From the NCBI GenBank assembly GCA_036365145.1, contig JAEOAD010002231.1, positions 5,625,501 through 5,689,500 on the forward strand: DNA of 64,000 nt, written 5' to 3'. Made by a program: the position numbers and the translations under genes. Origin of the DNA: Orientallactaga sibirica (Eukaryota; Chordata; Mammalia; Rodentia; Dipodidae). The notes beneath the pieces were generated by a model that saw only the letters and a program-made list of their open reading frames with translations, did no database searches and had not been told where the DNA came from. Shown in pieces: positions 54,955 through 64,000 of this stretch (within the stretch, counting starts at the first letter, position 1; every line of letters starts with the position of its first letter).

Positions 54955-56075
54955 CTTTATTAGAAATGTACATACTCAGTGTGTAAACAGCACATGTTAG
55001 TACCATCCTTAGCCTCCTCCATGACCTCCCCCCTCTAAAGGGACCCTCTTCATTGGGTATGCCAGTTATCTCCATGTTGATTGTGGATTGTTCTTGTGGG
55101 GGTAGCAATCAATTTTAGGGAAGAGGCAATGTCTCTGTGTATAATGTCCCAACTTTTTTATATTTATATTTTTATTTATTTATTTGAGAGGGGAAAGAGG
55201 CAGAGAGAAAGAGAGAGAGAGAATGTGTGTGCCAGAGCTTCCACCCACTACAAACAAACTCCAGATGCCCTGCCCCACCTTGTACACCTGGCTTATGAGG
55301 GTACTGAGGAATTAAACCAAGGTCCTTTTGGCTTTGCAGTCAAGTGCCTTAACTGCTAAGCTATCTTTCCAGGCCCTAACTTTTGACTCTAACAATCTTT
55401 CCGCCCCCTCTTCCATGAATTTCCAGGAACCATGCTGGGTTTGATTTAGATCCACTTCAGTGATGAGGTCTTGGGAGCCTCTGTGTCTCTGGATCTCTGG
55501 TTTAGTATGAGTTCTTTGTGTCTATCTCCTTCACCCTTATGCTGATACCAGGTTCACCAAGAAAGCAGAACTCTTGCTCATTTTCCCCAGTTACTCTATG
55601 GTTTCATCTGGGTGAGGTGTGATGGGCTAATTCTCTCCTCAGGTTCTGAGTCCATATGGAAAAGAAAAGCAAATTTTCCAATGGAGAGTGAAGCAGCACC
55701 AGATAAATAGGATAACCATTATTAGTTTAGAGAGAATTTCATAGGTATAGGCCCTCTTGTAGCCCAAGATTGATGAGAGCTTGATATTGGAGAGTGAACT
55801 CATTTTATGGATGTGATTCTGACTTGTTTCCCAGTTCTAGCTATGGGTTATGTTCCACTGAACAGATCTGGTAGCCATTTCAAGAGCAGTTGGTTACCCA
55901 CCATGGCTGTTGCACTATTGCACGTGGGTGAGCATCATGTCAGGTTGTTTGTGGCTGAGTAGCTTAGACCATGAGTTGCTTGGGCAGATGTTGGCCATTT
56001 TACCCCAGTAGCTCATGTAGCACCTTCTGGCATTAGACAAGCTAACTGTCTGGGGACTGACTTTTAGACCTGTAT
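54955..56075 (-). mobile_element. L1 long 3' UTR, copy 5, antisense, DIP-interrupted
   Basis: Complement of the 3' UTR family: 'ctttattagaaatgtacata' is the tail end, then 'ctccatgacctcccccctct', 'gagaggcaatgtctctgtgt'-type sequence, and 'gtctggggactgact' near 56050. A DIP at 55158-55377 splits it. The match to copy 3 fades at about 56075, so the element is 5'-truncated before the G-rich tract. Confidence 0.72.
55158..55377 (-). mobile_element. SINE, DIP-type, inside L1 3' UTR
   Basis: Antisense copy with a perfect 7-bp duplication (aactttt, 55151-55157 and 55378-55384). TTTATTTATTTATTTGAG tail, GAGA stretch, 'ccacccactacaaacaaact', 'gtgccttaactgctaagcta' and head 'tctttccaggccct'. Confidence 0.94.
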
Positions 56076-56767
56076 CTGTTAACAGAGTGTGGTTCCATCT
56101 TCTCTTCTACAAAACTTTGCAGACCCCTGATTCTATTACAAATGTGGTAAAATGAAAAGTCCCATTATTCTTTGGTCACCACTCAGGAACAGATCTAAGA
56201 AAAACTAACTGACCTACATTGGCTGTGACAGAGAAAAAACACTGTATGCACTGTGCTAATCCATACAGAATATGAGATGCTTATTACTGAAGCATTGCTG
56301 AAGCATAAGAAATATACTTTGGAGAAAATTGCTTCCATTATTGATCCCAGCCTTCTCTGTTAAGGAACAAGGATTTGAGATATTAGTTCTTATATTTCAG
56401 CATCACCACTGAAGCCTCCAAAGTACAAATCAGCATTCACATTAAGTATTCTCTGGGTTGGGGAAGAGGATGAGCCTGCTGTACTAAGAATCTAAATGTT
56501 CAGGGCTGAATCTGAGGGTGACAAGGGGGTGTTTGCTATTGATAGGCACTGACCTACAGTCAGCATTTCTTAGAATAAAAGAATGAGGATATCGTGTCTG
56601 AGGCAGGCATAGGAAAAGCATCATACAGAGGAAAACTGCATTCCAATCCCACAGCAACCATGTTCTGAGAACTGCTTTCCATCGACCAGGTGTAAAGCAA
56701 TTGAGCAAGAAGCCAACTCAGGTCCCAAAAGTGAAAGTTTCCTTAATTTATCTCTCTCCTCTGTCCC
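56076..56767. other. No feature recognised
   Basis: Moderate GC, no nameable repeat. The reverse frame at 56484-56708 lacks a recognisable domain. Confidence 0.4.
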
Positions 56768-56882
56768 CCTAGGTAAGGTCTCATTCTAGCACAGGGTGAC
56801 CTGGAACTCACTCTGTATTCTCAGGCTGGCCTCGAACTCATGGTGTTCTGCCTCGCTAGTGGTGGCATTAAAGGCATTTACC
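56768..56882 (-). mobile_element. SINE, B1, antisense, degraded
   Basis: 'aaggtctcattctagcacag', 'ctggcctcgaactcatggtg', 'ctagtggtggcattaaaggc'. A segment near 56848 is missing and the left B1 end is lost where it meets a DIP head. Confidence 0.8.
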
Positions 56883-56885
56883 AGT

Positions 56886-56938
56886 CATTAGGCTTTAAGG
56901 CAAGTGCCTTAACTGCTGAGCAATCTCTCCAGCACCTA
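56886..56938 (-). mobile_element. SINE, DIP-type, head only
   Basis: 'cattaggctttaaggcaagt', 'gccttaactgctgagcaatc' and 'tctccagcacct' are the complement of the tRNA-like head. The body and tail have been replaced by the B1 fragment on its left. Confidence 0.85.
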
Positions 56939-57259
56939 ATGGCTCCTCTTGATCCACAGGTCCCTAAACACTAAGGGTTACTCTCTTGACCATGAAAAAT
57001 ATATCTTTTCTTTTGATCTTCTGACACCCTGGCACTCTTTACTAAGTTAGGAAAGACAGAATGGAAAAGAAAAAATAAAAGCAAAAGAAAAAAAAAAAAA
57101 AAGGACCAGTCATTGATTGAGTGAAGGAAACTACTTTAGATAAATTTGTGGGATTATATTAACTGGACTTGGCCTTTCAAGTTTTAATTTTAAAAGCTAA
57201 TAGACAAACAGAAAAAATCTCACTGAAGCATAAAAGCACACTGAATTTTTACAAAGTGA
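56939..57259. other. Unassigned with an A-rich run
   Basis: A purine-rich stretch at 57062-57104 ends in A17. 57160-57259 is AT-rich and leads into an L1 end. No gene. Confidence 0.4.
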
Positions 57260-58860
57260 AATAAATAATGAATGGATAACTAAGATGTGGTATATCTACA
57301 CAATAGAATTCTACACAACAGTAAGGAAAAATGATACTAAACAATTTGAAGAAAAAAAATGGTCAAACTTGGAACAGATTATTCTTAGCAAATTCACCCA
57401 ATCACAGAAGGATAATCGTTGAATGATCTCACTCATCTGTGGTTCCTAATTTGTATTTTCCTGAGACGTTGACACACCTACTGAACATCTCGAGGACTGG
57501 ACAATAGGAATGGTTGGGTGGGAGGGCAGGAAAATGGGGGGACAAAAACTGTACCCAAATGGAAATGGTACCATAAAATCCTATTCCCTGAAGGACATAC
57601 TAAAAGGTTGAACCTGCATCAGGTGCTTGGAGAGAACACCTGAATCACAGGAGCCTGGAGAGGGTAGGATGAAGACTAACTTCAATCTTCTCCTGTTTTT
57701 CTCTTTCTATCACTCCCTCTTTTCTCTCTTCTCTCTTTCTCTTCCATATTACCTACACTTTTTCTTCCTTCTCTTCCCTTGGCACTGACCTTTAACTCCC
57801 AATACCAGCATGTGGTTAACATCCACAATGAGCTGTTGATCAGTGAGACCTATAAGGTTTCCCAAAATAAGACAGATTTCTGTCAGAGTACTTGATGACC
57901 CACCAAAGGTTATTGGTAAGACCCTACTGCTGAAGACACCATATGCTGTTGGGACAGAACATGGAGAGACCTGGATGGAATCTGGAAGAGAGTCAGTCCC
58001 CAGGCAGTTAGTTGTCTAGTGCAAGAAGGCACTACATAATTGACTGGGGGAAAACAACCAGCATTTGTCTAAGCAACTCATGGTCTCAGCTACTCAGCAG
58101 CAAACAACCTGATGTGATGCTCACACAAGTACATTAGTGGCACACAGCCATGGTGGGTTACCAACTACTCTAGATTTGGCTAATGGATTCACTCAGTGGA
58201 ATGGAACCCATGCCTGGAAATGGGAAACAAGTCAGAACTATATCCAAACACAAGCCCACTCTCCAATATCAAGCTCCCACCAATAGTGGGATACAAGAGG
58301 TCCTATACCTAGTACATTTTCTCTAATAATAGTGATGGTTATAATAATAATTATTATGGTTATCCATGTATTTTGCACTAACCTCACTCTCCTTTGGAGA
58401 ATCTGCTTCTCTCTTTCAGATGGACACATATCCTAAGGAGAGAATCAGCCCATCGCACCTCAACAGGGCACCAGATGAAGCCATTTAGTTATAAGGGAAA
58501 TGGGCAAGAGTGCTAATTTATTGGTGAACCTGGTACCAGCACAAGGACGAAGGAGATAGACACAAGGAACTCTCAACCCCCACCAAATCAGACATCCAGA
58601 GACACAGAGACTCACAAAACCTCATCACTGAAATACACCTAAAATGAACCCAACATGGCTCAGGGAAATTCATGGAAGAGGGGGTAGAAAGAGTGTTAGA
58701 GCCATGACTTGGCTCAATGGACACAGAGTCATTGCCTCTCCCACATAACTGATGGCTACCCACATAAGGCAGGATCCATATTACCCAAGGATAGGGAGAA
58801 GGACGATGGTACCATCATGGTTGTATATATACATAACTAATGAAAAATATTTTTTAAAAA
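57260..58860 (+). mobile_element. L1 3' end with long 3' UTR, copy 3, sense
   Basis: 57260-57340 is the ORF2 terminus ('atgaatggataactaagatg', 'tggtatatctacacaatag'). The 3' UTR follows with 'ggtcaaacttggaacagatt' and a G-rich tract with four G runs (57516-57541). Next come a CT-rich tract (57690-57780) and about 1 kb shared with copies 1 and 2. It ends 'cataactaatgaaaaatatt'. It is the most complete example of the 3' UTR, about 1.5 kb long. Confidence 0.8.
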
Positions 58861-60329
58861 GTAAAAAGTATATAGCTAAAGGAAAGTAATTTGTCAGCCT
58901 CCTAGATCCTGCTGTCCCTGTCCCCACTCTATTCCAAACATTGTCACACCCCACACAAGAGTCAAACTACCCTAACTTATAATGCATGCATTGACTACTA
59001 TGGTACATTTTATAAAAGACATCATATTGCTGATGCATTTCTGTCCATCATGACCCTCTCATAACAGTGTAAGAGGTGCATCTTTTCTGTTGCATAGAAC
59101 ATGTGATTAATTCTCAGCAATGAACAGTGTTCCTATGTGTGAATAGAGTATTTATTACATTTGGTATGAATGAGCATTTTTGTTGTTTCTATTCCTGGCT
59201 ATCATTAATAGAGGGGTTATGAAATTTCTGATGTATGCCTTTCAAGAATGTAGTAAATTTTAGTAAATGTAGCCAAATGATTTTTTTCAGATAACTTTAT
59301 TTATTAACTTATACTCTAAGGAGCAAGCTAAACCCAAACTCTCTAAGTAGTGGTGTTTTTGGTTGTTTGAATTTTGATACTTCGTAGCCTATTTAGTAAT
59401 AGTTTATTAGGGTTTTATTTGCTTTTCCTTGGCAATTAATGAAACTAGGTTGCAGTTTGGGTACCCTTTTCTTGAAGTGTATATACACGTGATTTGTGCC
59501 CTTGATTTAATTCAGAATCCTAAACTCAGTATTTAAAATAACAAGAAGTCTATATTTAAATAGAAAATATTATAGGAATTTTTAAAGGCCAAAGCATATT
59601 AAAAACAAATTAAAATGTGAATGATTAAACTTTAGGAAGAAAGTAAAAGGTTTTATTTTTATATTCATCCATCAAAACATGTTTTTACAAAACATGATTA
59701 AATATAAATAGCAATCTATTAACAATAATACTATATATACTATATGTTATAATTCATTAATACAATGTATGATATCTGTGTACTACATAATATAACCTAT
59801 TACTAATAAAACTTATTTTTAAATGAAAGATTGGCTCTAGACAGATATTCCAATGATTTATATTCTGGCTTCTTTACTTTTTCAATAATGGCTATTTGTT
59901 ACTATCCACAGCTGTCCAATTCTTCATATTTTAGCTGTTTTTTGTTATGGAGGACCTATTAAATCATCCCAAAATCTTGGGATAAAGGTCTTGATGGATG
60001 CCTATGGAAAACGGTTACAGCCAACTAAATAAGCTATTGAAAAACCAAAACAAGGGGACTCCTGACTTGATTCTGGGTATAATAGACTTGGAAGTGGCCA
60101 CTCCATTTTTAATAAATTCAAGTTTTAAACAAAGAAAAACCTTGACAGTGCTTCTTAGATTTGTAAGAGACTTAAGTTCCCATGAACGCCACTGTTCACC
60201 AAAACGCAAATGCATGGAGGCAGAAATCAAGGACCACAAATGAGCCGATTAGATCTTTCCTGAAAATCCATGTCAAGGTAAGGAGACTTGCATCATAACT
60301 GATGAACTTTAGAGGAGCATTCATAGTTA
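58861..60329. other. No feature firmly recognised
   Basis: 59100-59250 may be an antisense L1 3' relic ('gagcatttttgttgtttcta'), not well supported. An 81-codon frame at 59998-60243 (+) matches no protein I know. A 'caaggtaaggag' donor-like string follows it near 60275, but no coding acceptor precedes it. Treated as non-coding. Confidence 0.4.
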
Positions 60330-60344
60330 AAAACTCCAAGGATA

Positions 60345-60516
60345 GCCGGGCGTGGTGGCGCACGCCTTTAATCCCAGCACTCGGGAGGCAGAGGTAGGAG
60401 GATCGCCGAGAGTTCGAGGCCACCCTGAGACTACATAGTTAATTCCAGGTCAGCCTGGACCAGAGTGAGACCCTACCTTGAAAAACCGAAAAACCAAAAA
60501 AAAAAAAAAACAAAAC
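60345..60516 (+). mobile_element. SINE, B1, young
   Basis: The least decayed B1 in the window: 'gccgggcgtggtggcgcacg' and 'ggatcgccgagagttcgagg' still hold their CpGs. A perfect 15-bp target duplication lies at 60330-60344 and 60517-60531. Its tail alternates A runs with CCGA/CC/C interruptions. It has B1 promoter-type boxes. Probably a recent insertion. Confidence 0.97.
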
Positions 60517-60711
60517 AAAACTCCAAGGATAGGAAATCATAGTCACAGTGGTGTCCTATAGCTTTTTTCTTTTACTTCCAAGATTGGCCAAATTATCTGA
60601 GTAAACTTCTGTGGAAGAATGGGGAGAATAGGAACCAGAAATCAGAGTACCAGAAATCTTAATAATTCTTCTTTATAAAGTATGCATCTAGTATAATAAG
60701 ATTTATTTGAT

Positions 60712-60900
60712 CAGAGCTGGAGAGAGGGATCAGAATTTATAGGTGCTTGCTTGCAAAGCCTTTCAGCTCAGGTTCAATCCTCCAGCAACCACATAAGGTC
60801 AAAATCACAGGAAGAGGCAAAAGCGTCTAGCACTCATTTGCAGCAGCAAGAGGCCTTGGTGTTTCCTCAAACCTTAATAAATAAATAAAATTTAAAAAAT
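60712..60900 (+). mobile_element. SINE, DIP-type, diverged
   Basis: Sense copy 'gagctggagagagggatcag', 'tgcttgcaaagcctttcagc', B-box-like 'ggttcaatcct', 'gcaagaggccttgg' and tail AATAAATAAATAAAATTT. Little CT tail. Confidence 0.88.
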
Positions 60901-61839
60901 TTGTCAAACCAAAGCCTAACCTTCTGAGGTTTTATTACATAGTATATGTCTTGGTAGGGAAGAAAACTGCACAACTTTAGCCCATTTAAGCCATATTTTT
61001 CTGCCTAAAGGGGAAAAATTTTTAAAAGTACACTTATGAAGATTACACTCCAGAGATTTAGGGTCAGTAAACATAAGACTATAGAAGACTTCCCGTTTTC
61101 TAACACTCTTATCATCACATTACTAAAAATCTATGCATAATACTTCATTTCATTAGTACATCGTGTCTAGCTATAAAGAAAAATCATACAACATATTAAA
61201 ATTTGAGAAAGAAAAAAATCCCAATTGAAGAGACATCAAACATCCAAACCAGACACAGCAGAGATGTTGGAATATAAAACCACAAAATTAAATGAAGCCA
61301 TGATTAAAATGCTAAGAGAACTCATGAATACTCAAAGATGCACGAAGCAATTTTCTTCCTACAGAAATGGCCAAAACAAAAAATCAGCAACTATTTACAT
61401 GGAATACTTGTGAGAGAGTGCTGGACTGTGATGGTATGGGAGCAGAAAAAGACAAATGCCATGATCCCTATCTCATCACCTTAGAAATAGAAAGTACTTC
61501 CCACAGTGAGGAAAAGGCAAAGGAAGACCCCAGAAGCTGCCAGTAATGACACGGACATTTGAAATTTACTGCTAGAACAGATTACATCTCCCAAAGGCCC
61601 TAATTCTAGTACAGAGGCATGCCATGGAGTTCACCTTATATGAGAGAAGAAGCTCTCCTGCACAGGCTGTTGTACACAGTGCCATCTTGAGACTATGTTC
61701 ACTGTAGCCTAAGGAAAGAGGCAAGCATCCCTTTTCTAAAGCTATTCATGCTATACTGGACCTGTGGTTTCATGATGTTACAAACTGACAGTTTAGTGCT
61801 ACTACTAATCTCAGAGACAAGACAGAATTCAAAAAGTAG
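60901..61839. other. No gene; possible old L1 sequence
   Basis: 61210-61410 ('cagagatgttggaat', 'aaatgaagccatgattaaaa') could be decayed L1 5'/ORF1 sequence, as an ORF1 remnant follows at 61840. I cannot confirm it. The 62-codon frame at 61225-61413 falls here. Confidence 0.4.
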
Positions 61840-62060
61840 CAAAAGAAAGGCAGACTTCTCAACAGAAGCCTTTACTGGCCTGGAAAGTATGGGATGATAT
61901 ATTTAAACTGAAATAAAAAGAAGCCAGCAAAATTTTCTCATTAATATAAACTGAAGTTTGCTGGACCAAACAGAAATGTATACCAGTAATAATTAGTGAA
62001 CTGAAAGATTTATCAACAAACAAAAAATAAAAATAAAACAAAAGTGTGTTACTAAGATAT
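61840..62060 (+). mobile_element. Ancient L1 fragment (ORF1 C-terminal part)
   Basis: 'ggcagacttctcaacagaag', 'ctggcctggaaagtatggga', 'tgatatatttaaactga', 'agccagcaaaattttctc' and 'gaactgaaagatttatcaac' follow the nucleotide sequence of the L1M ORF1 C-terminal domain in order. Frame is broken by indels. Short remnant. Confidence 0.55.
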
Positions 62061-62342
62061 GTTCAAATTAAATATAACAAGAATGAGGGAAATTAATATG
62101 AAAAGTTACAGTGTCTGAGAAATGTCAAGAATCTATAAAAGTATTGTTTTATTCATGAAGCACAAAGTAACTTGTGCTTCAGTTTGAATATAAAAATTCT
62201 CAAGAGAACATTGTTTCCATCTTATTATAAAGAACCAGCTGGAGAAAGCAACAACAACAACAAGCTGAGAGGTAAATAAACGTAAAATAAATGTAAATTC
62301 CATAAAGTTACAAGCTCTTCCTATGAAAACAGGGCACATTCC
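62061..62342. other. No feature recognised
   Basis: AT-rich gap of about 280 bp with a short CAA repeat near 62250-62261. Confidence 0.4.
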
Positions 62343-62347
62343 TACCC

Positions 62348-62692
62348 TGTTGCAGTCAGGTTCACATTGCTGGCAGAAATCACCCGACTAAGAGCAGCTT
62401 GTGGGAAAAAAAGAGGTTTATTTTGGCTTACAGGGTTGAGGGGGAAGCTCCATGATGGCAGGAAAAACGATGGCATGAGCAGAGGGTGGACATCACTCTC
62501 TGGTCAACATAAGGTGGACAATAGCAACAGGAGAGTGTGCCAAACACTGGCAAGGGGAAGCTGGCTATAATACCCATAAGCCCCAACAATACACCGCCTC
62601 CAGGAGGTATTAATTTCCAATTGCCATCAGCTGGGGAGACTAGCATACAGAACACTTAAGTTTATGGGGGACACCTGCATCAAACCACCACA
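62348..62692 (-). mobile_element. Solo LTR, MaLR-like (class III), antisense
   Basis: Termini TGTTGCAG ... CCACCACA on + . A perfect 5-bp target duplication (taccc) at 62343-62347 and 62693-62697. On the minus strand a polyadenylation-type 'ccaaaataaacc' precedes the end, as in the copies at 25881 and 18699. The best preserved member of this group in the window. No internal region is attached, though the 31346 fragment shows what such a region looked like. Confidence 0.88.
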
Positions 62693-62697
62693 TACCC

Positions 62698-63217
62698 TCA
62701 TTCCTGGGACTCCACTAATTCATTTCTTTCTTACCTTGGCTGAATTCAGTGTGAGCTGAAAGTGGGACATACAAAAAAACAGAGGTGCCCAGAGGGACAG
62801 TAGGACCTTTATGAAGCCAGTGGAGAAGACATTAATATGAAGAAGACCCTCCAAGGTATGGAAGACTAGAAGCAAGGTGGTAAAGCAGAGAGAACTGACT
62901 TTCCCAGGTCCAAAATGTCAGACAGGATACACAAACCAGAGAAATCCTTGTCATATGGAGAGCTAGAAGCTGATATTAAAGACTAAGAGTCCAAAGCTTA
63001 CTCTAACCCAAGCTCCTTGAGCCATCAATCCTCACTAAAACTACTAATCCTCACAGTAAAAGTACTAACCCTGCCTTTAGACCTTAAAAAGCTACACTTG
63101 GACTGCGTGTAATTGAGCTGCAAAAGTCAAATGTGTGTCAACCTTAACTCAGCTCTCCATGACAGTCAGTCCTTGTTAGATGAAGGGATTTAGTGTCCTG
63201 GATTTATAGTGTGCATT
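62698..63217. other. No feature recognised
   Basis: Moderate GC, purine-rich parts, no nameable repeat or coding frame. Confidence 0.4.
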
Positions 63218-63328
63218 TTTCTTTTCTTCTCTTTTCTTTTCTTTGCTTTTCTTTTCTTTTCTTTTCTTTCTTTCTTCTTTCTTTTTCTTTTTCTTTTTCT
63301 TTTTCTTTTTTTTTTTTTTTTTTTTTTG
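63218..63328. repeat. (CTTTT)n polypyrimidine tract
   Basis: About 110 nt of CTTTT/CTTT units ending in T22, with a single G at 63245. It is the expanded tail of the antisense B1 that follows. Confidence 0.93.
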
Positions 63329-63339
63329 CAGGGGTGCAG

Positions 63340-63485
63340 GCTGAGATAGGGTCTTACTCTCTAGCTCAGGCTGACCTGGAATTCCCTATGTAGTCAAAGG
63401 TTGGCCTTGAACTCATGGTGATCCACCTACCTTACTTTTGCCTCCCAGATGCTGGGATTAAATGCATGTGCACCATGTCTAGTTA
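63340..63485 (-). mobile_element. SINE, B1, antisense
   Basis: 'gagatagggtcttactctct' to 'gcaccatgtctagtt'. Full monomer with moderate divergence. About 85 bp upstream of a sense B1, making an inverted pair. Confidence 0.92.
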
Positions 63486-63569
63486 GTGTGTGCTTTTCTG
63501 AGGCCAGTGTTGCCTGTTTCACTTTCTGCTGTTCTTTAAAAACAATGCTTGTCATAAAAATAATTGACT

Positions 63570-63771
63570 GGGAGCCTGGCATGGTGGCACACAATTTTAA
63601 TCGCAGCACTTTGGAGGCAGAGTTAGAAGGATCACTGTGAATTTGAGGCCACCTTGAGACTACATAGAGAGTTCCAGGTCAGCTTGGGCTAGAGCAAGAC
63701 GCTACCATGAAAAACAAATGAAAATAAAATAAAATTAAAATAAAATAAAATAAAATAAAATAAAATAAAAT
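63570..63771 (+). mobile_element. SINE, B1 with (AAAAT)n tail
   Basis: Sense copy 'ggagcctggcatggtggcac' to 'gcaagacgctaccatg', then AAAAT units (63722-63771). Flanked by 'aaaataattgac' at 63557-63568 and 63772-63783. The right-hand duplication was then used again by the DIP that follows. Confidence 0.93.
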
Positions 63772-63784
63772 AAAATAATTGACC

Positions 63785-63990
63785 CAGGATAGAGAGATGG
63801 CTCAGTGGTTAAGGTGTTTGCCTTTGAAGCCTAAAGACCCAGGTATGACTGCTCAGTACCCACGTAAGCCAGATGCACAAGGTGGCATATATGTCTGGTT
63901 CCCTTACAGAGGCTAGAGGCCCTGGCGCACCTATTCTCTCTCCCCCTTTCTCTCTTACACTATCTCTTAAATAAATTTAAAATTTTTAAA
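63785..63990 (+). mobile_element. SINE, DIP-type, at a re-used target site
   Basis: Sense copy from 'caggatagagagatggctca' through 'ggctagaggccctggcgcac' to 'cttaaataaatttaaaattt'. A perfect 8-bp duplication (aattgacc) lies at 63777-63784 and 63991-63998. Confidence 0.94.
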
Positions 63991-64000
63991 AATTGACCTA

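Noticed and set aside
63722..63771. Regularly spaced repeats resembling an array
   Set aside because: Simple AAAAT tail of a B1; no repeat-spacer structure of CRISPR type here or elsewhere in the window.

Overview
The window looks like non-coding nuclear DNA from a rodent, most probably a jerboa-family species (Dipodidae). It is AT-rich and CpG-poor. It carries about 27 tRNA-derived SINEs with the plan 'gctggagagatggctta - gttcgattcccc - ggccctggc - (CT)n - AAATAAA', which fits the B2-superfamily element DIP described from jerboas. It also carries about 19 7SL-derived B1 elements of a variant type ('ctttaatcccagcactc', 'gagaccctacct'). I found no convincing exon, promoter, RNA gene or CRISPR array. 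Family names are from recognition by eye, without a repeat library, and most element edges are good to about 5-20 bp.

Layout. 1-5.7 kb: an LTR end, five SINEs (two forming an inverted pair), a (CTTT)n tract and an MLT1-like LTR. 5.7-12.3 kb: B1, DIP, ID-like and B3-like SINEs, three dinucleotide repeats, a DIP doublet inside one target duplication, and an unexplained GC-richer 0.8 kb block. 12.3-15.7 kb: a collapsed ancient L1, then a nest in which an LTR sits in a DIP that sits in an antisense L1-like 3' UTR. 15.7-25.9 kb: mostly unassigned sequence with a few SINEs, an interrupted LTR and an L1 3' end. 25.9-34.6 kb: dense retroelements: two solo LTRs, a 2.5 kb antisense L1, an antisense MaLR internal segment and a lineage-type L1 3' UTR. 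34.6-42.3 kb: quiet AT-rich DNA broken by three SINEs. 42.3-51.6 kb: an ancient antisense L1 perforated by SINEs, an internally deleted L1 with an ORF2 remnant, and a 124 nt pure purine tract. 51.6-64 kb: a 401 bp solo LTR, two more copies of the long L1 3' UTR, the youngest-looking B1, an L1 ORF1 remnant, another solo LTR, and two SINEs stacked at one target site.

No gene set works together here. What the sequence does give is a layered insertion history: mammal-wide relics (MIR, L2, MLT1, L1M), then MaLR LTRs with 5-bp target duplications, then a lineage L1 with an unusually long 3' UTR, then B1 and DIP. I looked for a new biological system and found none. The best leads are a DIP subfamily with about 35 extra bp, the long L1 3' UTR family with G-rich tracts, an internally deleted L1, SINE doublets and serial insertion at one site, and a few unexplained blocks.
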